Source of the DNA: Heracleum sosnowskyi
Taxonomy: Eukaryota; Streptophyta; Magnoliopsida; Apiales; Apiaceae
Assembly (NCBI GenBank): GCA_030848705.1
Contig: CM061240.1
Location: 21,099,001-21,163,000, forward strand
Direction: 5' to 3'
Length of the DNA: 64,000 nt
This document shows positions 32,447-43,424 of the stretch, piece by piece. The stretch's first letter is position 1. Each line of letters opens with the position of its first letter. The notes below the pieces were generated by a model. It made no database searches. It saw only the letters and a program-made list of their open reading frames with translations, and had not been told where the DNA came from. Both the position numbers and the translations under genes were made by a program.

Positions 32447-34041
32447 TGTTAGTGTTAGTGCCCTAGAGACAATGTGATTGTGCTTCTAGGAAATACTTTT
32501 GTTAATTAATGATTATGTTCTATCGATTATTCTACATTAATTTATTATGTCTTTATTTACTGCGATATAAATATTAGTATAATAAATGTCCTTGGAACAT
32601 ACAACACGTATTCTATATCTTTAAGTATGTGACTTAGAAATGAGATTATAAGAATAGTGTTTATATTCCTAAATATCCCTAATCGAGCATTGTAAGTTTG
32701 GGACAACTATAATGCATAAAGATTAGTATGTTTGTTGACAGATGACCACATCTCATTGGTCATTGGTATAGTGATACTAAAGTCAAGAACATAGGTGCAT
32801 GTAATATTCTACATGGCACTGGATAGACCCACAGTGAGATTCTTCATGTTTTATAAAGTCATAAGAAAGACTCACAGTGATAGTGGTGTAATGATCCTTT
32901 GACTTGAGATCATTATATTTCTATACGATGATTAATGTACTCTGACTACATTAAAAGTTACCTTTGACCGGGTAATGATAAAAGTGTACATCGGGTATAT
33001 TATGAGTCGTATGAGAAATATGAATGATAGATAAAGGATTTAACCCTCCTATAATTAGGAGAGATATTATTGGCCTCTTGATTGAGTGAGACTATGAAAT
33101 GCATGGCCATGCTCAAATATTGATTTGTTTTTAATAGTCTACTCATTGATCAAGGAAACCCGGATTAAATTATGAAGAGGATGACAATGAACATGCCTCG
33201 AGTTTAATCTATAATATATGGTTAAAGGGATTATATTACACGGAAACATTTATCATGAAAGGTTTAATTGAATCACTGATTTAATTATTATTTAATTGGG
33301 TAGCAATGATGTATTACTAGATGCCGCTCATTGTTTATAATTTTATTGAAGAATAAAATTATTGCCAATTAAATAATAACCTATAGGGTCACACACAAAG
33401 AACGCCTAAAGGAAGAATTAATATAAATTACGAATTTAAATTAATTAATTATAATTCAAATATTATTATATATTAATTAAGTTGGACTTAATTAATTGAA
33501 TGATATAAGATTTGAATTTTAAAGATATGCTTTTCTAAATTAATTAAGTTTGACTTAATTAGTTATTTAAATAATGGATTAAAAAACCTATATGGTCTAG
33601 GTTTTATGAAACCTACATGGGCTAGGTTTAATTCATAATGGACCTTCTCTTACCCATCATATAAATAGAATATGATGGGCTCTTTTAGGGTGAAGTAAGT
33701 GCTAAAAACGTTTTTGACAAGAACCCTAATTATAGAGGCAAAAGAGAGAGGCAAGAAGAAGAAGCATATCTCGGTTTTGGTGGCTAGTACCTCCGTCCTT
33801 GGCGAGATCGTTTGACGATTCTTGAAGGTGTTTGTGTGGATACCGTAGAGGCGTATATCGAGAAGGTATCGCTGTGATTCAAGCTTGAACCTCCATTAAT
33901 GGCTAATCGAAAAGCTTCTTTAAGGTAAAACACTATCTCGAATTAAAATATCTCTTTTTCGCATGGATCCTGGTTTGGGTTTCGATTTTATTTTGGTTTT
34001 AAAGTTATTTTTCCGCTGCGTTTGTGCCTCGAAACCCAACA
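32447..34041 (+). repeat. C1 3' LTR (1595 bp)
   Basis: Same length and, by eye, the same sequence as the 5' LTR. Followed by the duplication aaaac (34042-34046) and the continuation of the A 3' LTR. Confidence 0.95.
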
Positions 34042-34636
34042 AAAACTTGCTATTGTCTGATCAACTTTAGTGGGTTAATGAGTTAATTATAATATCGAGA
34101 GAGTTATAGTTAATTGACATAAAACTTGAATGGTGCATGCTTATATCTTTGATTATAATATTGTTACGGTATAGACATATATTGTGACAATGCATAGCTT
34201 TGTGAATTGGTACTTAATTGTATTCTGAGGAGTAAATTGACATAGACATATGTTAGTTTATTTGATAGGAATTATACCATAGTGATTTCGAAAGAAACCT
34301 ATGACCATTGAATTCTAGCTAGTGAACTGTGGATTTGCTATAGTGCTACGCGACTCTTTTACCGATTTTCATGTGTTAGGGGGAAGTAATTATCCTGACT
34401 TATCTTATCATATCTGAATCTCGTAAGACTCTCTTTGCTAATATAATTTAGTTGGTTAATTTAGTTGTTATAATTAGTTTAGTTATAAAACCATCAATCA
34501 AATCTTGTGTTCGATAACCAAAGTGTGAGAATTTACTTGCGATTAATACAAATATACAGTCCTTGAGGAACGAAATCTGGTATTCACTACTATATTACTT
34601 GTTTGCGATTGTGTACAGTTGTACATCTGTATTTTA
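34042..34636 (+). repeat. A 3' LTR, right part
   Basis: Continues the A LTR after C1 (TTGCTATTGTCTGATCAAC onward). It stops at CTGTATTTTA; the last 7 bases of the 5' LTR (CGCAACA) are absent, yet the target duplication taagt follows at once. Both LTR parts together are about 1369 bp. Confidence 0.88.
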
Positions 34637-35148
34637 TAAGTCAATTAGATGCCTTCCAATGGGCAACACTCGTCAAGACCTAGATCGAGAAAGAGTGGGT
34701 TCGCCAAGGCGAAGCACTCCAATCTATCATGGTAAGACACAATGAAGTAAATGTGATACTTAACTGTTAGACTTAACTAAGTTACCACAATAGGATTGTG
34801 AACTTAGAGGCATGGAGTTTGGTATGATTTATTGGATAAATATCAACAAATGTTGTTCTACCAAACTTTCCAAGAGTTATATATGATATAATTGACAAGA
34901 GGTTTCTGCCTAAATAAATCATGTTTTGGGAGTAAAGCCAAAGCTGACCTTAAGCATGACGAAATATGGATCTTGGCTCACTAGAAGGATTTAAAGTAAT
35001 GCCTTCTGAATTAATAGTTAGGGCTATTGATTTGATAAAAATAGTGGGAGATATATATTGTGAATATATATGGATAATCACTTGAACATAATTTAATAAA
35101 TCTGCAACTAACTTATTTTTATGCATTTTAACATTGTAGATATCTGAA
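34637..35148 (+). other. C2 leader (second part)
   Basis: Resumes the C2 leader after element A. It matches the C1 leader before gag, for example ATGCCTTCCAATG, ATCTTGGCTCACTAGAA and ACTTGAACATAA. No gene. Confidence 0.8.
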
Positions 35149-35498
35149 ATGACAAACTCAAACAATTTCTCTGTGCGATCAGTCCTTGAGAAGGAAAAGC
35201 TAACAGGAACTAACTTCCTTGATTGGCAAAGGATTTTGAGGATTGTACTCAGGCAGGAGTGAAAACTTTATGTCCTTGATATTCCTCACCCAGGACCTCT
35301 TGCTGCTGAAGCAACCGAGGCTCAACAAAATGCTTATCAGAAGCATCTTGATGACTATACAGATGTTTGTTGTTTGATGCTAGCGACTATGAGTCATGAG
35401 CTTCAGAAACAACATGAGCGTATGGACGCTTATGACATGATTGAGCACCTCAAAAGGATGTTTGAAGGTGAAGCTCGTCAAGAGAGGTTTGATGTAAG
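35149..35498 (+). pseudogene. C2 gag, N-terminal part
   Basis: MTNSNNFSVRSVLEKEKL start, FLDWQRILRIVLRQE, then a TGA in place of an Arg codon (about 35260), then KLYVLDIPHPGPL and so on to ARQERFD. The frame is cut at the gtaag target (35494-35498) by the G1 insertion. The missing continuation begins at 41795 on the minus strand (GTAAGCAAAGC there), which proves that the two pieces were once adjacent. Confidence 0.88.
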
Positions 35499-37011
35499 TG
35501 TTAGCACAAAATCACGCAAGCGCACGTGGTCACAAGTAATATACGAATAAGTCAAGTTCGTTCCCACAGAGATCTAATGAGGTGTTCAATTCAATTAATG
35601 TACCTATGCAACAATGTATGATTTTTATCCACTGCTAAGACAATTAACAATTTGGGTTTGATTATCTAAAATTAACTAGAGAACAAATTATTAAACTAAG
35701 AATTAACTAACTAAGAGGATTAAAATCGATTTATGTATATGAGAATAAAACATGGGATCCTAACTTCATTAAGTACTTCATTCAGAGTCTTTTGTCTTTA
35801 ATCAATGCATGTGACGGTTGTGAAAACTAATCGGATAACACGAAATCAGTACACACTACCTTTCAGTATACGTATACCAAACCACTTAAACATCCACAAA
35901 ATAGATAGAAGTTAAGCAGACACCAATTATGCTTAGACCCTATATGTCTATAAGATTTGAAAACATAACGGTTTAACGAGCAAGTTATCCATTCAGATTA
36001 CATAGGGCAGGTAAGATGGTTAAAATTACCTACGAATCATGCATGACAAACATACATAAACCTATGCTAGCATGGCAAGTTCTAAACCTCTATATCCACT
36101 TTCGCATTCAATAGAGATTAACAAACTATCTTAGATGTTAGCTACGCATCCAAGAAGAATAAGCACAACCAAACTAGGATATCAATTAGCCTTCACACAC
36201 ACATCTTTAAAACAATTAACTACTAAAATCCATAAATAAATCCGTTAGAATCCCACGACAATGATTAGTTCATAATAGAACCGTTCATCATCGTGGGTTC
36301 TGATGAAAAACAAGATTCGAATAATATGGATACTAAAGTAATAGAGTTGAGAAAACAAATCCCAAAAGCATCCAAGAGTATCGCCAAGAAAAATACAAAA
36401 GAAAAGTAGATCTAGAACTCCGTTGCTTGTCACGCGCGTAGGAATCCTTCGTCAAACTTGAATCTCCGTGTTTCGGCTCTCTCTCTATGTGTTGCTGGGA
36501 ATAGGTCGTGATTATTGGTGAAGGGTTGTGTTTATATAAACTCCAGGAGGCTTTTTCAGCAAGATATTTCCATATTTCCAATTAAAAATCGAAATTAGAA
36601 AAATTTACAAAAATTCTGCCAGGCGGCCGCGCCCTAGGCGCGCGCCCGCGCGTTTGCTGCGCCCCCGCGCACCCGGTCTCTGCCTCGCGCGCGCGCCCGC
36701 GCGTTTTGTCCGCGCCCGCACGTTTGGTCCGCGCCCGCGCGCCTGATGTCTGCCAAGGATTATAGAAAATGTTGTCCTCTTCGCGTGAGCTGTAAGATCG
36801 TCAGAATCGGACTTGTAGAACTCCAGATATGGCCAAAACAGTGAAGACTGCGCAACCTACCCGGAAAATCCGAATTTTAATCAAATTAACCTCCAACTCT
36901 TGGTTCTGCAAAACTTAATGAAAACACATTAAACACACCACATACTTGAGTTCAAGTCATCAATTTAAGCCGATATGAAGCGTTCCAAGTAGATATAAAA
37001 TCCACTTATCA
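35499..37011 (-). repeat. G1 3' LTR (1513 bp)
   Basis: On the minus strand it begins TGATAAGTGGATTTTATATC and ends TTTTGTGCTAACA. It is nearly the same as the plus-strand LTR at 41796-43293. A GC-rich block of GCGCGGGCGCG-like units lies at about 36625-36750, where the two LTRs differ most. A TATA box (TTTATATAAAC) corresponds to 42267-42277 in the other copy. Confidence 0.92.
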
Positions 37012-37654
37012 CACCCCCAAACTTAAACCGATGCTTGTCCTCAAGCATAAATAATATAACTATATACAACTAACTAGTACCACTTCCGTAGGTGATCACG
37101 GTTGCATTTGGCATATGCAACAAGCCCCTTAAACCCCTAGGCAGCCCTAGTGGACGAGTAAGGTCTCGTGAGGGCCTATAGCGAATGTACCCACAAAATT
37201 CATCTACTCATGCAACTAACAATGCAATGCATGTATGCAACTAATATGAAAATGCAACGATCCCTTCAAACCAACCAAAACCAATCAACGAGCCAACATC
37301 TCAAAGAACACAGTCTTCCAAACAGAGTTCGACCAAATTCCCATCGACCAACAAGACAAACACAGAAACGTGCGTGTGTGCGATGCTCACCAATATACTC
37401 CCAAACTAAATCAAGACCATACCTACTCTTAGCCAAAACAACCACAAGCTTACAAACAGAATGAACGCTAGACACAAGAACTCTTAAGAGACACCTTCGC
37501 AGTCCATCTGAGTTAGACAGGAATTCATGCTTTATTACACAAAAACAACTACACACAACACACATGCTTATTTGACCGTGCAATGGATGAGACCTCGGAA
37601 GGATTTTGCAATAATACCCATTTAACGAGCTTTAGGTCAGCGGATCCCAGACCG
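37012..37654 (-). other. G1 3' internal region, non-coding
   Basis: Starts (minus, downstream end) with polypurine tract AAGTTTGGGGGTG (37012-37024). The block at 37075-37180 is shared with A (24335-24465), including palindrome GTGATCAC (37092-37099). The rest has no recognisable protein; open frames on either strand here lack any family resemblance. Confidence 0.7.
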
Positions 37655-37661
37655 GAAAAGT

Positions 37662-38262
37662 CTTTTCTAAGCTCCCATTTAAGAAAGCAGTTTTGACATC
37701 CATTTGCCAGATTTCATAGTCATAGTAAGCTGCTATCGCAAGCAAAATCCTGATGGACTTGACCATAGCTACTGGTGAGAAAGTTTCATCATAGTCAATA
37801 GCATGAATTTGTTTGAAACCTTTCGCCACTAGTCTTGCTTTGTAGGTCGTTACATTACCATCCATGTCTGTTTTTCTTCTTGAAAACCCATTTGCACCCA
37901 ATAGGTTTTACCCCTTCAGGTGGTTCAACCAAAGTTCATACTTTGTTTTCATACATGGAATCCATCTCAGATTTCATAGCTTCCAGCCATGTCTCAGAAT
38001 CTGGACTATTCATAGCATCCTAATAGGTAAGAGGCTCATCATTATCCATAAGCATTACATCGCCAGTCTGGGTTAAGAGAAATACATAATATCTCTCAGG
38101 CTTGTGGTGAATCCTACCAGATCTACGAACAACCTGTGTTTCTTGAGCAGTAACATTTTCATGTACTTCATGCTCATGTTCCAACTCTGGTTCAATGTCA
38201 TTCTGTGGTTCTCGAACTTCATCGAGATCTATCATACTCCCACTGTTTTTCTTAGAAAACAT
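37662..38262 (-). pseudogene. C2 reverse transcriptase N-terminal half (inverted)
   Basis: Minus-strand continuation of C2 pol: VVRRSGRIHHKPERYY, then the RT start with [28 protein letters not shown] and WQMDVKTAFLNGSLE. It ends at the inversion breakpoint near 37662, before the YVDD box, which lies in the other half (47014 onward). Frames are broken near 37880 and 38022. The residues AMVKSIRILLAIAAYYDYEI match C1 exactly. Confidence 0.88.
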
Positions 38263-39339
38263 TTATCTTTCAAGAAACGCAGTAGTTCGAGCAACAAACA
38301 CTTTGCTCTCGGTACGATTATAGAAATAATACCCTTTAGTTTCTTTTGGGTATCCCACAAAATTACATTTGTCTGATCTCGGTCCTATCTTGTCAGTGAC
38401 TAAACGTTTCACAAACGCTTTGCATCCCCATACTTTCAAAAAGGACATGCTATGACATTTCTCAGTCCATATCTCATATGGTGTAGTTTGAACCGATTTA
38501 GTAGGAACGCGGTTAAGTGTGTGTGCAGCCGTTTCTAGAGCATAACCCCATAAACTAATTCGAAGATCCGCTAGACTCATCATTGATCGCACCATGTCCA
38601 ACAAGGTACGATTTCTCCTTTCAGATACACCATTCCATTGTGGTGTTCTAGGAGGTGTGAGTTGTGATACAATACCACACTCCTTTAAGAAGTTCTTAAA
38701 TTCTAAGCTTATCCATGATCAGATCATAGAGTTTTAGTACTTTCGCCTATTTGCTTTTCCACTTCTGCCTTGTACTCTTTGAATTTTTCAAATGATTCAG
38801 ATTTGTTCTTCAAAAGATTCACATATTCGTATCTACTAAAATCATCAGTAAAGGTTATGAAGTAGTAAAAGCCGCATCTTGCCATCGTAAGCATTGGACC
38901 ACATACATCACTATGTATAAGTTCTAATCGTTCGGTGGCCCTCTCACCAATTCCGGTAAAAGGAGCTTTAGTCATTTTTCCAATGAGACAAGGTTCACAT
39001 TCATCGTATGATTCAAAACCAAAATTATCCAAGTATCCATCCTAATGTAACTTGGAAATGCATTTCTCATTTATATGGCCTAAACGACAATGCTAAAGGT
39101 ATGTTTGATTTGAGTCATTACCCTTAATACGTTTATTATTTACATCATAGACAAGAATATCAAGATCAAGAACATATATACCATTAAATAAACGTGCAAC
39201 CCCATAGGTAACATTATTCAAACCAAAGGAACAACTATTGTTCTGAATTGTAAAGGAAAAACCTTTCTTGTCCAAACAAGAAACAAAAATAATGTTTCTG
39301 CAAATCACAGGCACGTAAAAACAGTTCTCAAGTTCTAAA
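38263..39339 (-). pseudogene. C2 integrase and end of protease region (inverted)
   Basis: Minus strand, decayed into several frames: protease C-terminal part (39093-39339, ICRNIIFVSCLDKKGF), GAG-pre-integrase (CEPCLIGKMTKAPF), integrase with IHSDVCGPMLTMARCG, FTDDFSRYEYV, a damaged RSD..GEY region near 38700, LLDMVRSMMSLADLRISLWG and GCKAFVKRLVTDKIGP. Compared with C1 it has extra stops but lacks the frameshift after LNRVPT. Interrupted upstream by a solo LTR (39340-39871). Confidence 0.85.
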
Positions 39340-39871
39340 TGTTGCCCAGTAAATAACAATTGTAGAAGGGGGTTGAATACAATTGTATAAGATTCTCGAC
39401 TTTAATAAACACAAATATGAATAATAACAATTTTATTAAATCTGTTATAAAACTGTTACAAAACTCTCTCAAGAAATTCTGAGTTCTTAAGAGCTTCAAG
39501 GTTACAAAATACTCGTGTATGTGATCGATATAAATCGAAACCTAAACTGTGTTTATATACTACACATCTTCTCTATCAATTAGAAGATAAGTCCTAATCA
39601 ATTACAAAGATTGAAACATATCCTAAATTGACAACTGCATTCCTATAAATAAGGAACCGACAAAATAAACTTCTTTATTTAACTAGACTCACGAACCAAC
39701 TCGAAATAGAAATCCTGATCAGCTTCCAGTCCTGATGATCAATCCTGATCCCAAGCCTGATATAAATCCTGATGATAATCCTGATACCGATGCTTGAGCA
39801 AATACTGATGACGTCAGCAATCCTGATCAGTTGAGTCTAGATCCTGACGATCATTGCATCCTGATCTAACA
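39340..39871 (-). repeat. Solo LTR of a SIRE-like Copia element (532 bp)
   Basis: Flanked by ctaaa at 39335-39339 and 39872-39876, with TGTT/AACA ends. On the minus strand it ends with ATTCAACCCCCTTCTAC and ACTGGGCAACA, a typical SIRE-like LTR end. It carries eight or nine copies of ATCCTGAT-like words (39716-39866). It sits in the C2 protease coding region. Orientation comes from the TATA-like and CAACCCCC elements. Confidence 0.88.
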
Positions 39872-40582
39872 CTAAAATAAGCCCAGTGGGCAACGATAAA
39901 TTATAAGTCCCTACAGCCAAAGCATCAACCTTTGCTCCATTGCCAACGCGTAGGTCGACTTCTCATTTCGCCAAAGTCCTACTCCTTCGCAGTTCCTGCA
40001 CATTTATACAAATGTGAGAACCACATCCAGTATCTAATACCCATGATGTAAAAGTAGACAAATTGACTTCTATAACATAAATACCTGAATCAGAAATCTT
40101 CATAGACTTCATTTTCTTCAGATTCTGATCCTCCAAATTAGCTTGACAGTTTCGCTTCCAATGACCCGGCTTTTTGCAAAAGTGACATACATCACCCTTT
40201 GCAGCACCACCTTTTGCAACACCTCCAGTAGGCTTCAAAGCCTTTTTGAAAGCAGGCTTCGGATTAGCATATTTAGATCCAATCTTCTTCTTGCCTTTCC
40301 ATTTCCCCTTTCCTTTGGCATTCCCTTTGTTCACCATCATTATGGGAGCAGGGTTAGCCTTTGACATATTGGTTTCAGTAGTCCTCAATAATGCCAACAG
40401 TTCGGTAGGTGTTTTGTCTATCTCACTCATAGTATAGTTTATGACAAACAGAGTGTAGTTGCTGTTCAAAGACTGCAAGTTCAAATCTGCTTGGTTTTCA
40501 GGTAAAACCGGGTAACCTAAATTCTCAAGGGTTTCCAAATACCCTATCATCTTTAGAACATGCGGTCCAACCGGGTCACGAT
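39872..40582 (-). pseudogene. C2 protease start and gag C-terminal part (inverted)
   Basis: Minus strand: gag with MIGYLETLENLGYPVL, a Lys/Gly-rich linker, an intact CCHC knuckle CHFCKKPGHWKRNC (Trp present, unlike C1), then KKMKSMKISDSGIYVIEVNL and the protease motif WVLDTGCGSHICIN. The open frame (39963-40550) is the part of gag that C1 has lost. Interrupted on the right by another solo LTR at 40583. Confidence 0.88.
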
Positions 40583-41757
40583 TGATAGGTCCATAATTTA
40601 ATACATTTTTAATACCTATTTTATGTATTTTTTCGTAATTTTATTATTTAATAATTTGTTTTCTTTTGTTTTGTAGGAAAATAAATAAAATCATATTTCA
40701 AGCAGTAAAAGGTGAAAAAGGCAAGGAGATGGAAATACTTGAAGTCAAAAGGAAATTGGAGAAAAATTGGAAAACTTATCGGAGAAGAAAACGGAATTGA
40801 GGAAATATTTCTACAATCCGATTTGTAGTCAAAGAGCCCAAGCCCGTTATTTTTCCTATATATATAGATCTCCCCTCTTGTATTTGAGACACCTAGAATT
40901 TGATAGCTCTTTATTTTTTTGTTTTATGTTTCACGCTGGTGGTTATTATCCAGCATACACTTTCGCTCCATAGTATTTATAAATTATTAGTTTTTGTTTT
41001 TTTTTTGTCCTGCGTTACCATCTTTTAATTGTTGCTCTGCTTAATTTTCATACCTGCATGTCTAGTTAGTTTACTTAGTTTATTAATATATTCGATAACG
41101 TACGCCATTCATCAGCATACATTCAAGTTAATGGTTTAACTTTGCTTTTCTATTAATTGGCCAGGTAATTGATTATAGATATTATCACTTTATTTAATCA
41201 TGTTTATTATATGTTTTGAATATATTTGTCTTGTTAATTTTATAATTATGCGTAGCTAAATTTCTTGCCCTAGGATGAAGATGAAGTTAATTTAATTATT
41301 GTTGATATCTTCTCGTTCATATTAATTGATTCTCATAATTTTTCTTGGTGCTTAATTGATCAATTGACAAAGTGATTTTGATATATTATTGTTACCGGAT
41401 TTATTTTTCATAGCCTATGCTTGCTCCATGAAGTTTTGATGGGTTATTGTTAGATAACAAGTTTCATAGTATATGCTTGTCTCGTTAATTGATATATCTT
41501 ATTTGTGAAAGAAAGAGAATTGATTTTAGGGCGAGTTGATATTAATTGTGATTGATTAATAGATCCGGATTCCTAGGTTTTCCTTATTTGATTTTAATTG
41601 TTAATTAGGTTAAACAAATCTCATCTCAAATCTTATTTGTCTAGTTCGCCTGAGTTAGTTGTTAGGGTTTCGAAAATACATAGTCTCTGTGGATCGATCT
41701 GTGATTGCTACAACTAAACACTGTGCCCTTGCAGTTTACATTATTTTTACACATCAA
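40583..41757 (+). repeat. Solo LTR of an unidentified Gypsy-like family (1175 bp)
   Basis: Flanked by acgat at 40578-40582 and 41758-41762, with termini TGATAGG and ACACATCA (TGAT/ATCA). A TATA stretch (CCTATATATATAGATC, around 40855-40870) suggests plus orientation. It is unrelated to the other LTRs here. Inserted in C2 gag. Confidence 0.85.
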
Positions 41758-41762
41758 CGATC

Positions 41763-41795
41763 TCCCTGTTTGCATGCATACAACGCTTTGCTTAC
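41763..41795 (-). pseudogene. C2 gag fragment at the G1 junction
   Basis: On the minus strand it reads VSKALYACKQGD, starting with the target gtaag (41795-41791) that continues the gag piece ending at 35498. It shows that the 5' LTR of G1 at 41796 was originally followed by this sequence, which is the key to the inversion. Confidence 0.85.
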
Positions 41796-43293
41796 TGATA
41801 AGTGGATTTTATATCTACTTGGAACGCTTCATATCGGCTTAAATTGATGACTTGAACTCAAGTATGTGGTGTGTTTAATGTGTTTTCATTAAGTTTTGCA
41901 GAACCAAGAGTTGGAGGTTAATTTGATTAAAATTCGGATTTTCCGGGTAGGTTGCGCAGTCTTCACTGTTTTGGCCATATCTGGAGTTCTACAAGTCCGA
42001 TTCTGACGATCTTACAGCTCACGCGAAGAGGACAACATTTTCTATAACCCTTGGCAGACATCAGGCGCGCGGGCGCGGACCAAACGCGCGGGCGCGGACA
42101 AAACGCGCGGGCGCGTGCGCGAGGCAGAGACCGGGTGCGCGGGGGCGCAGCAAACGCGCGGGCGCGCGCCTAGGGCGCGGCCGCCTGGCAGAATTTTTGT
42201 AAATTTTTCTAATTTCGATTTTTAATTGGAAATATGGAAATATCTTGCTGAAAAAGCCTCCTGGAGTTTATATAAACACAACCCTTCACCAATAATCACG
42301 ACCTATTCCCAGCAACACATAGAGAGAGAGCCGAAACACGGAGATTCAAGTTTGACGAAGGATTCCTACGCGCGTGACAAGCAACGGAGTTCTAGATCTA
42401 CTTTTCTTTTGTATTTTTCTTGGCGATACTCTTGGATGCTTTTGGGATTTGTTTTCTCAACTCTATTACTTTAGTATCCATATTATTCGAATCTTGTTTT
42501 TCATCAGAACCCACGATGATGAACGGTTCTATTATGAACTAATCATTGTCGTGGGATTCTAACGGATTTATTTATGGATTTTAGTAGTTAATTGTTTTAA
42601 AGATGTGTGTGTGAAGGCTAATTGATATCCTAGTTTGGTTGTGCTTATTCTTCTTGGATGCGTAGCTAACATCTAAGATAGTTTGTTAATCTCTATTGAA
42701 TGCGAAAGTGGATATAGAGGTTTAGAACTTGCCATGCTAGCATAGGTTTATGTATGTTTGTCATGCATGATTCGTAGGTAATTTTAACCATCTTACCTGC
42801 CCTATGTAATCTGAATGGATAACTTGCTCGTTAAACCGTTATGTTTTCAAATCTTATAGACATATAGGGTCTAAGCATAATTGGTGTCTGCTTAACTTCT
42901 ATCTATTTTGTGGATGTTTAAGTGGTTTGGTATACGTATACTGAAAGGTAGCGTGTACTGATTTCGTGTTATCCGATTAGTTTTCACAACCGTCACATGC
43001 ATTGATTAAAGACAAAAGACTCTGAATGAAGTACTTAATGAAGTTAGGATCCCATGTTTTATTCTCATATACATAAATCGATTTTAATCCTCTTAGTTTA
43101 ATAATTTGTTCTCTAGTTAATTTTAGATAATCAAACCCAAATTGTTAATTGTCTTAGCAGTGGATAAAAATCATACATTGTTGCATAGGTACATTAATTG
43201 AATTGAACACCTCATTAGATCTCTGTGGGAACGAACTTGACTTATTCGTATATTACTTGTGACCACGTGCGCTTGCGTGATTTTGTGCTAACA
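41796..43293 (+). repeat. G1 5' LTR (1498 bp)
   Basis: Begins TGATAAGTGGATTTTATATC, preceded by cttac (complement of gtaag), and ends TTTTGTGCTAACA. Inverted partner of 35499-37011, with about 15 bp length difference, apparently in the GC-rich block at 42064-42185. Confidence 0.92.
42267..42277 (+). promoter_or_regulatory. TATA box of the G1 LTR
   Basis: TTTATATAAAC, followed about 35 bp downstream by a leader-like stretch with AGAGAGAGAGCCG. It is just downstream of the GC-rich repeats. Confidence 0.55.
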
Positions 43294-43299
43294 AGTTTT

Positions 43300-43317
43300 T
43301 GGCGCCGCTGCCGGGGA
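43300..43317 (+). other. Primer binding site of G1 (Asp-tRNA type)
   Basis: TGGCGCCGCTGCCGGGGA, 6 nt after the LTR end. Identical to that of element A. Confidence 0.9.
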
Positions 43318-43424
43318 TCATCGATGTATTATTTTAGTTTATGTGCTTGTCATCAGTGGTCGTTAGAGTTCACTGACTCGGATTGTAGTTGTTTGTTATG
43401 TGTGTTTCAGGTACTTGAACGTGT

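Larger units (their letters stand above)
25282..34041 (+). mobile_element. C1: young, defective Ty1/Copia element
   Basis: Complete structure: two LTRs of 1595 bp each with no difference seen by eye, tRNA-Met-like primer site, leader, gag-pol, polypurine tract and aaaac duplication. The equal LTRs point to recent insertion. Nevertheless gag lacks about 400 bp, contains a nonsense codon in the zinc knuckle, pol has two frameshifts, and RNase H lacks about 250 bp. It therefore probably moved with proteins from an intact relative. Confidence 0.93.
13644..34636 (+). mobile_element. A: non-autonomous Athila-like Ty3/Gypsy element
   Basis: LTRs of about 1377 bp begin TGATAAGTGTGTGC. The 5' copy ends CGCAACA before an Asp-tRNA-type primer site. 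Flanking taagt duplications are at 13639-13643 and 34637-34641. The interior has two short gag/pol-derived ORFs (15084-16611), a conserved GGGAGGCAACCCAT block, a tandem array with a duplicated solo LTR, and a polypurine tract before the 3' LTR at 24503. No protease active site, RT, RNase H or integrase is present. The Copia element C1 (25282-34041) is nested in its 3' LTR. Related parts in G1 and Athila-type gag support the assignment. Confidence 0.85.
35499..37654 (-). mobile_element. G1: 3' part of an Athila-like Gypsy element
   Basis: A minus-oriented 3' LTR (35499-37011), polypurine tract and about 640 bp of 3' internal sequence. It ends at an inversion breakpoint near 37655. The other part of the same element (5' LTR, gag-protease) is at 41796-47010 in plus orientation. 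The gtaag flank is at 35494-35498. Confidence 0.88.

Noticed and set aside
37168..37583. Open frames on both strands in the G1 3' internal region
   Set aside because: No recognised domain; the sequence belongs to the non-coding 3' part of G1 and no related frame is evident in A.
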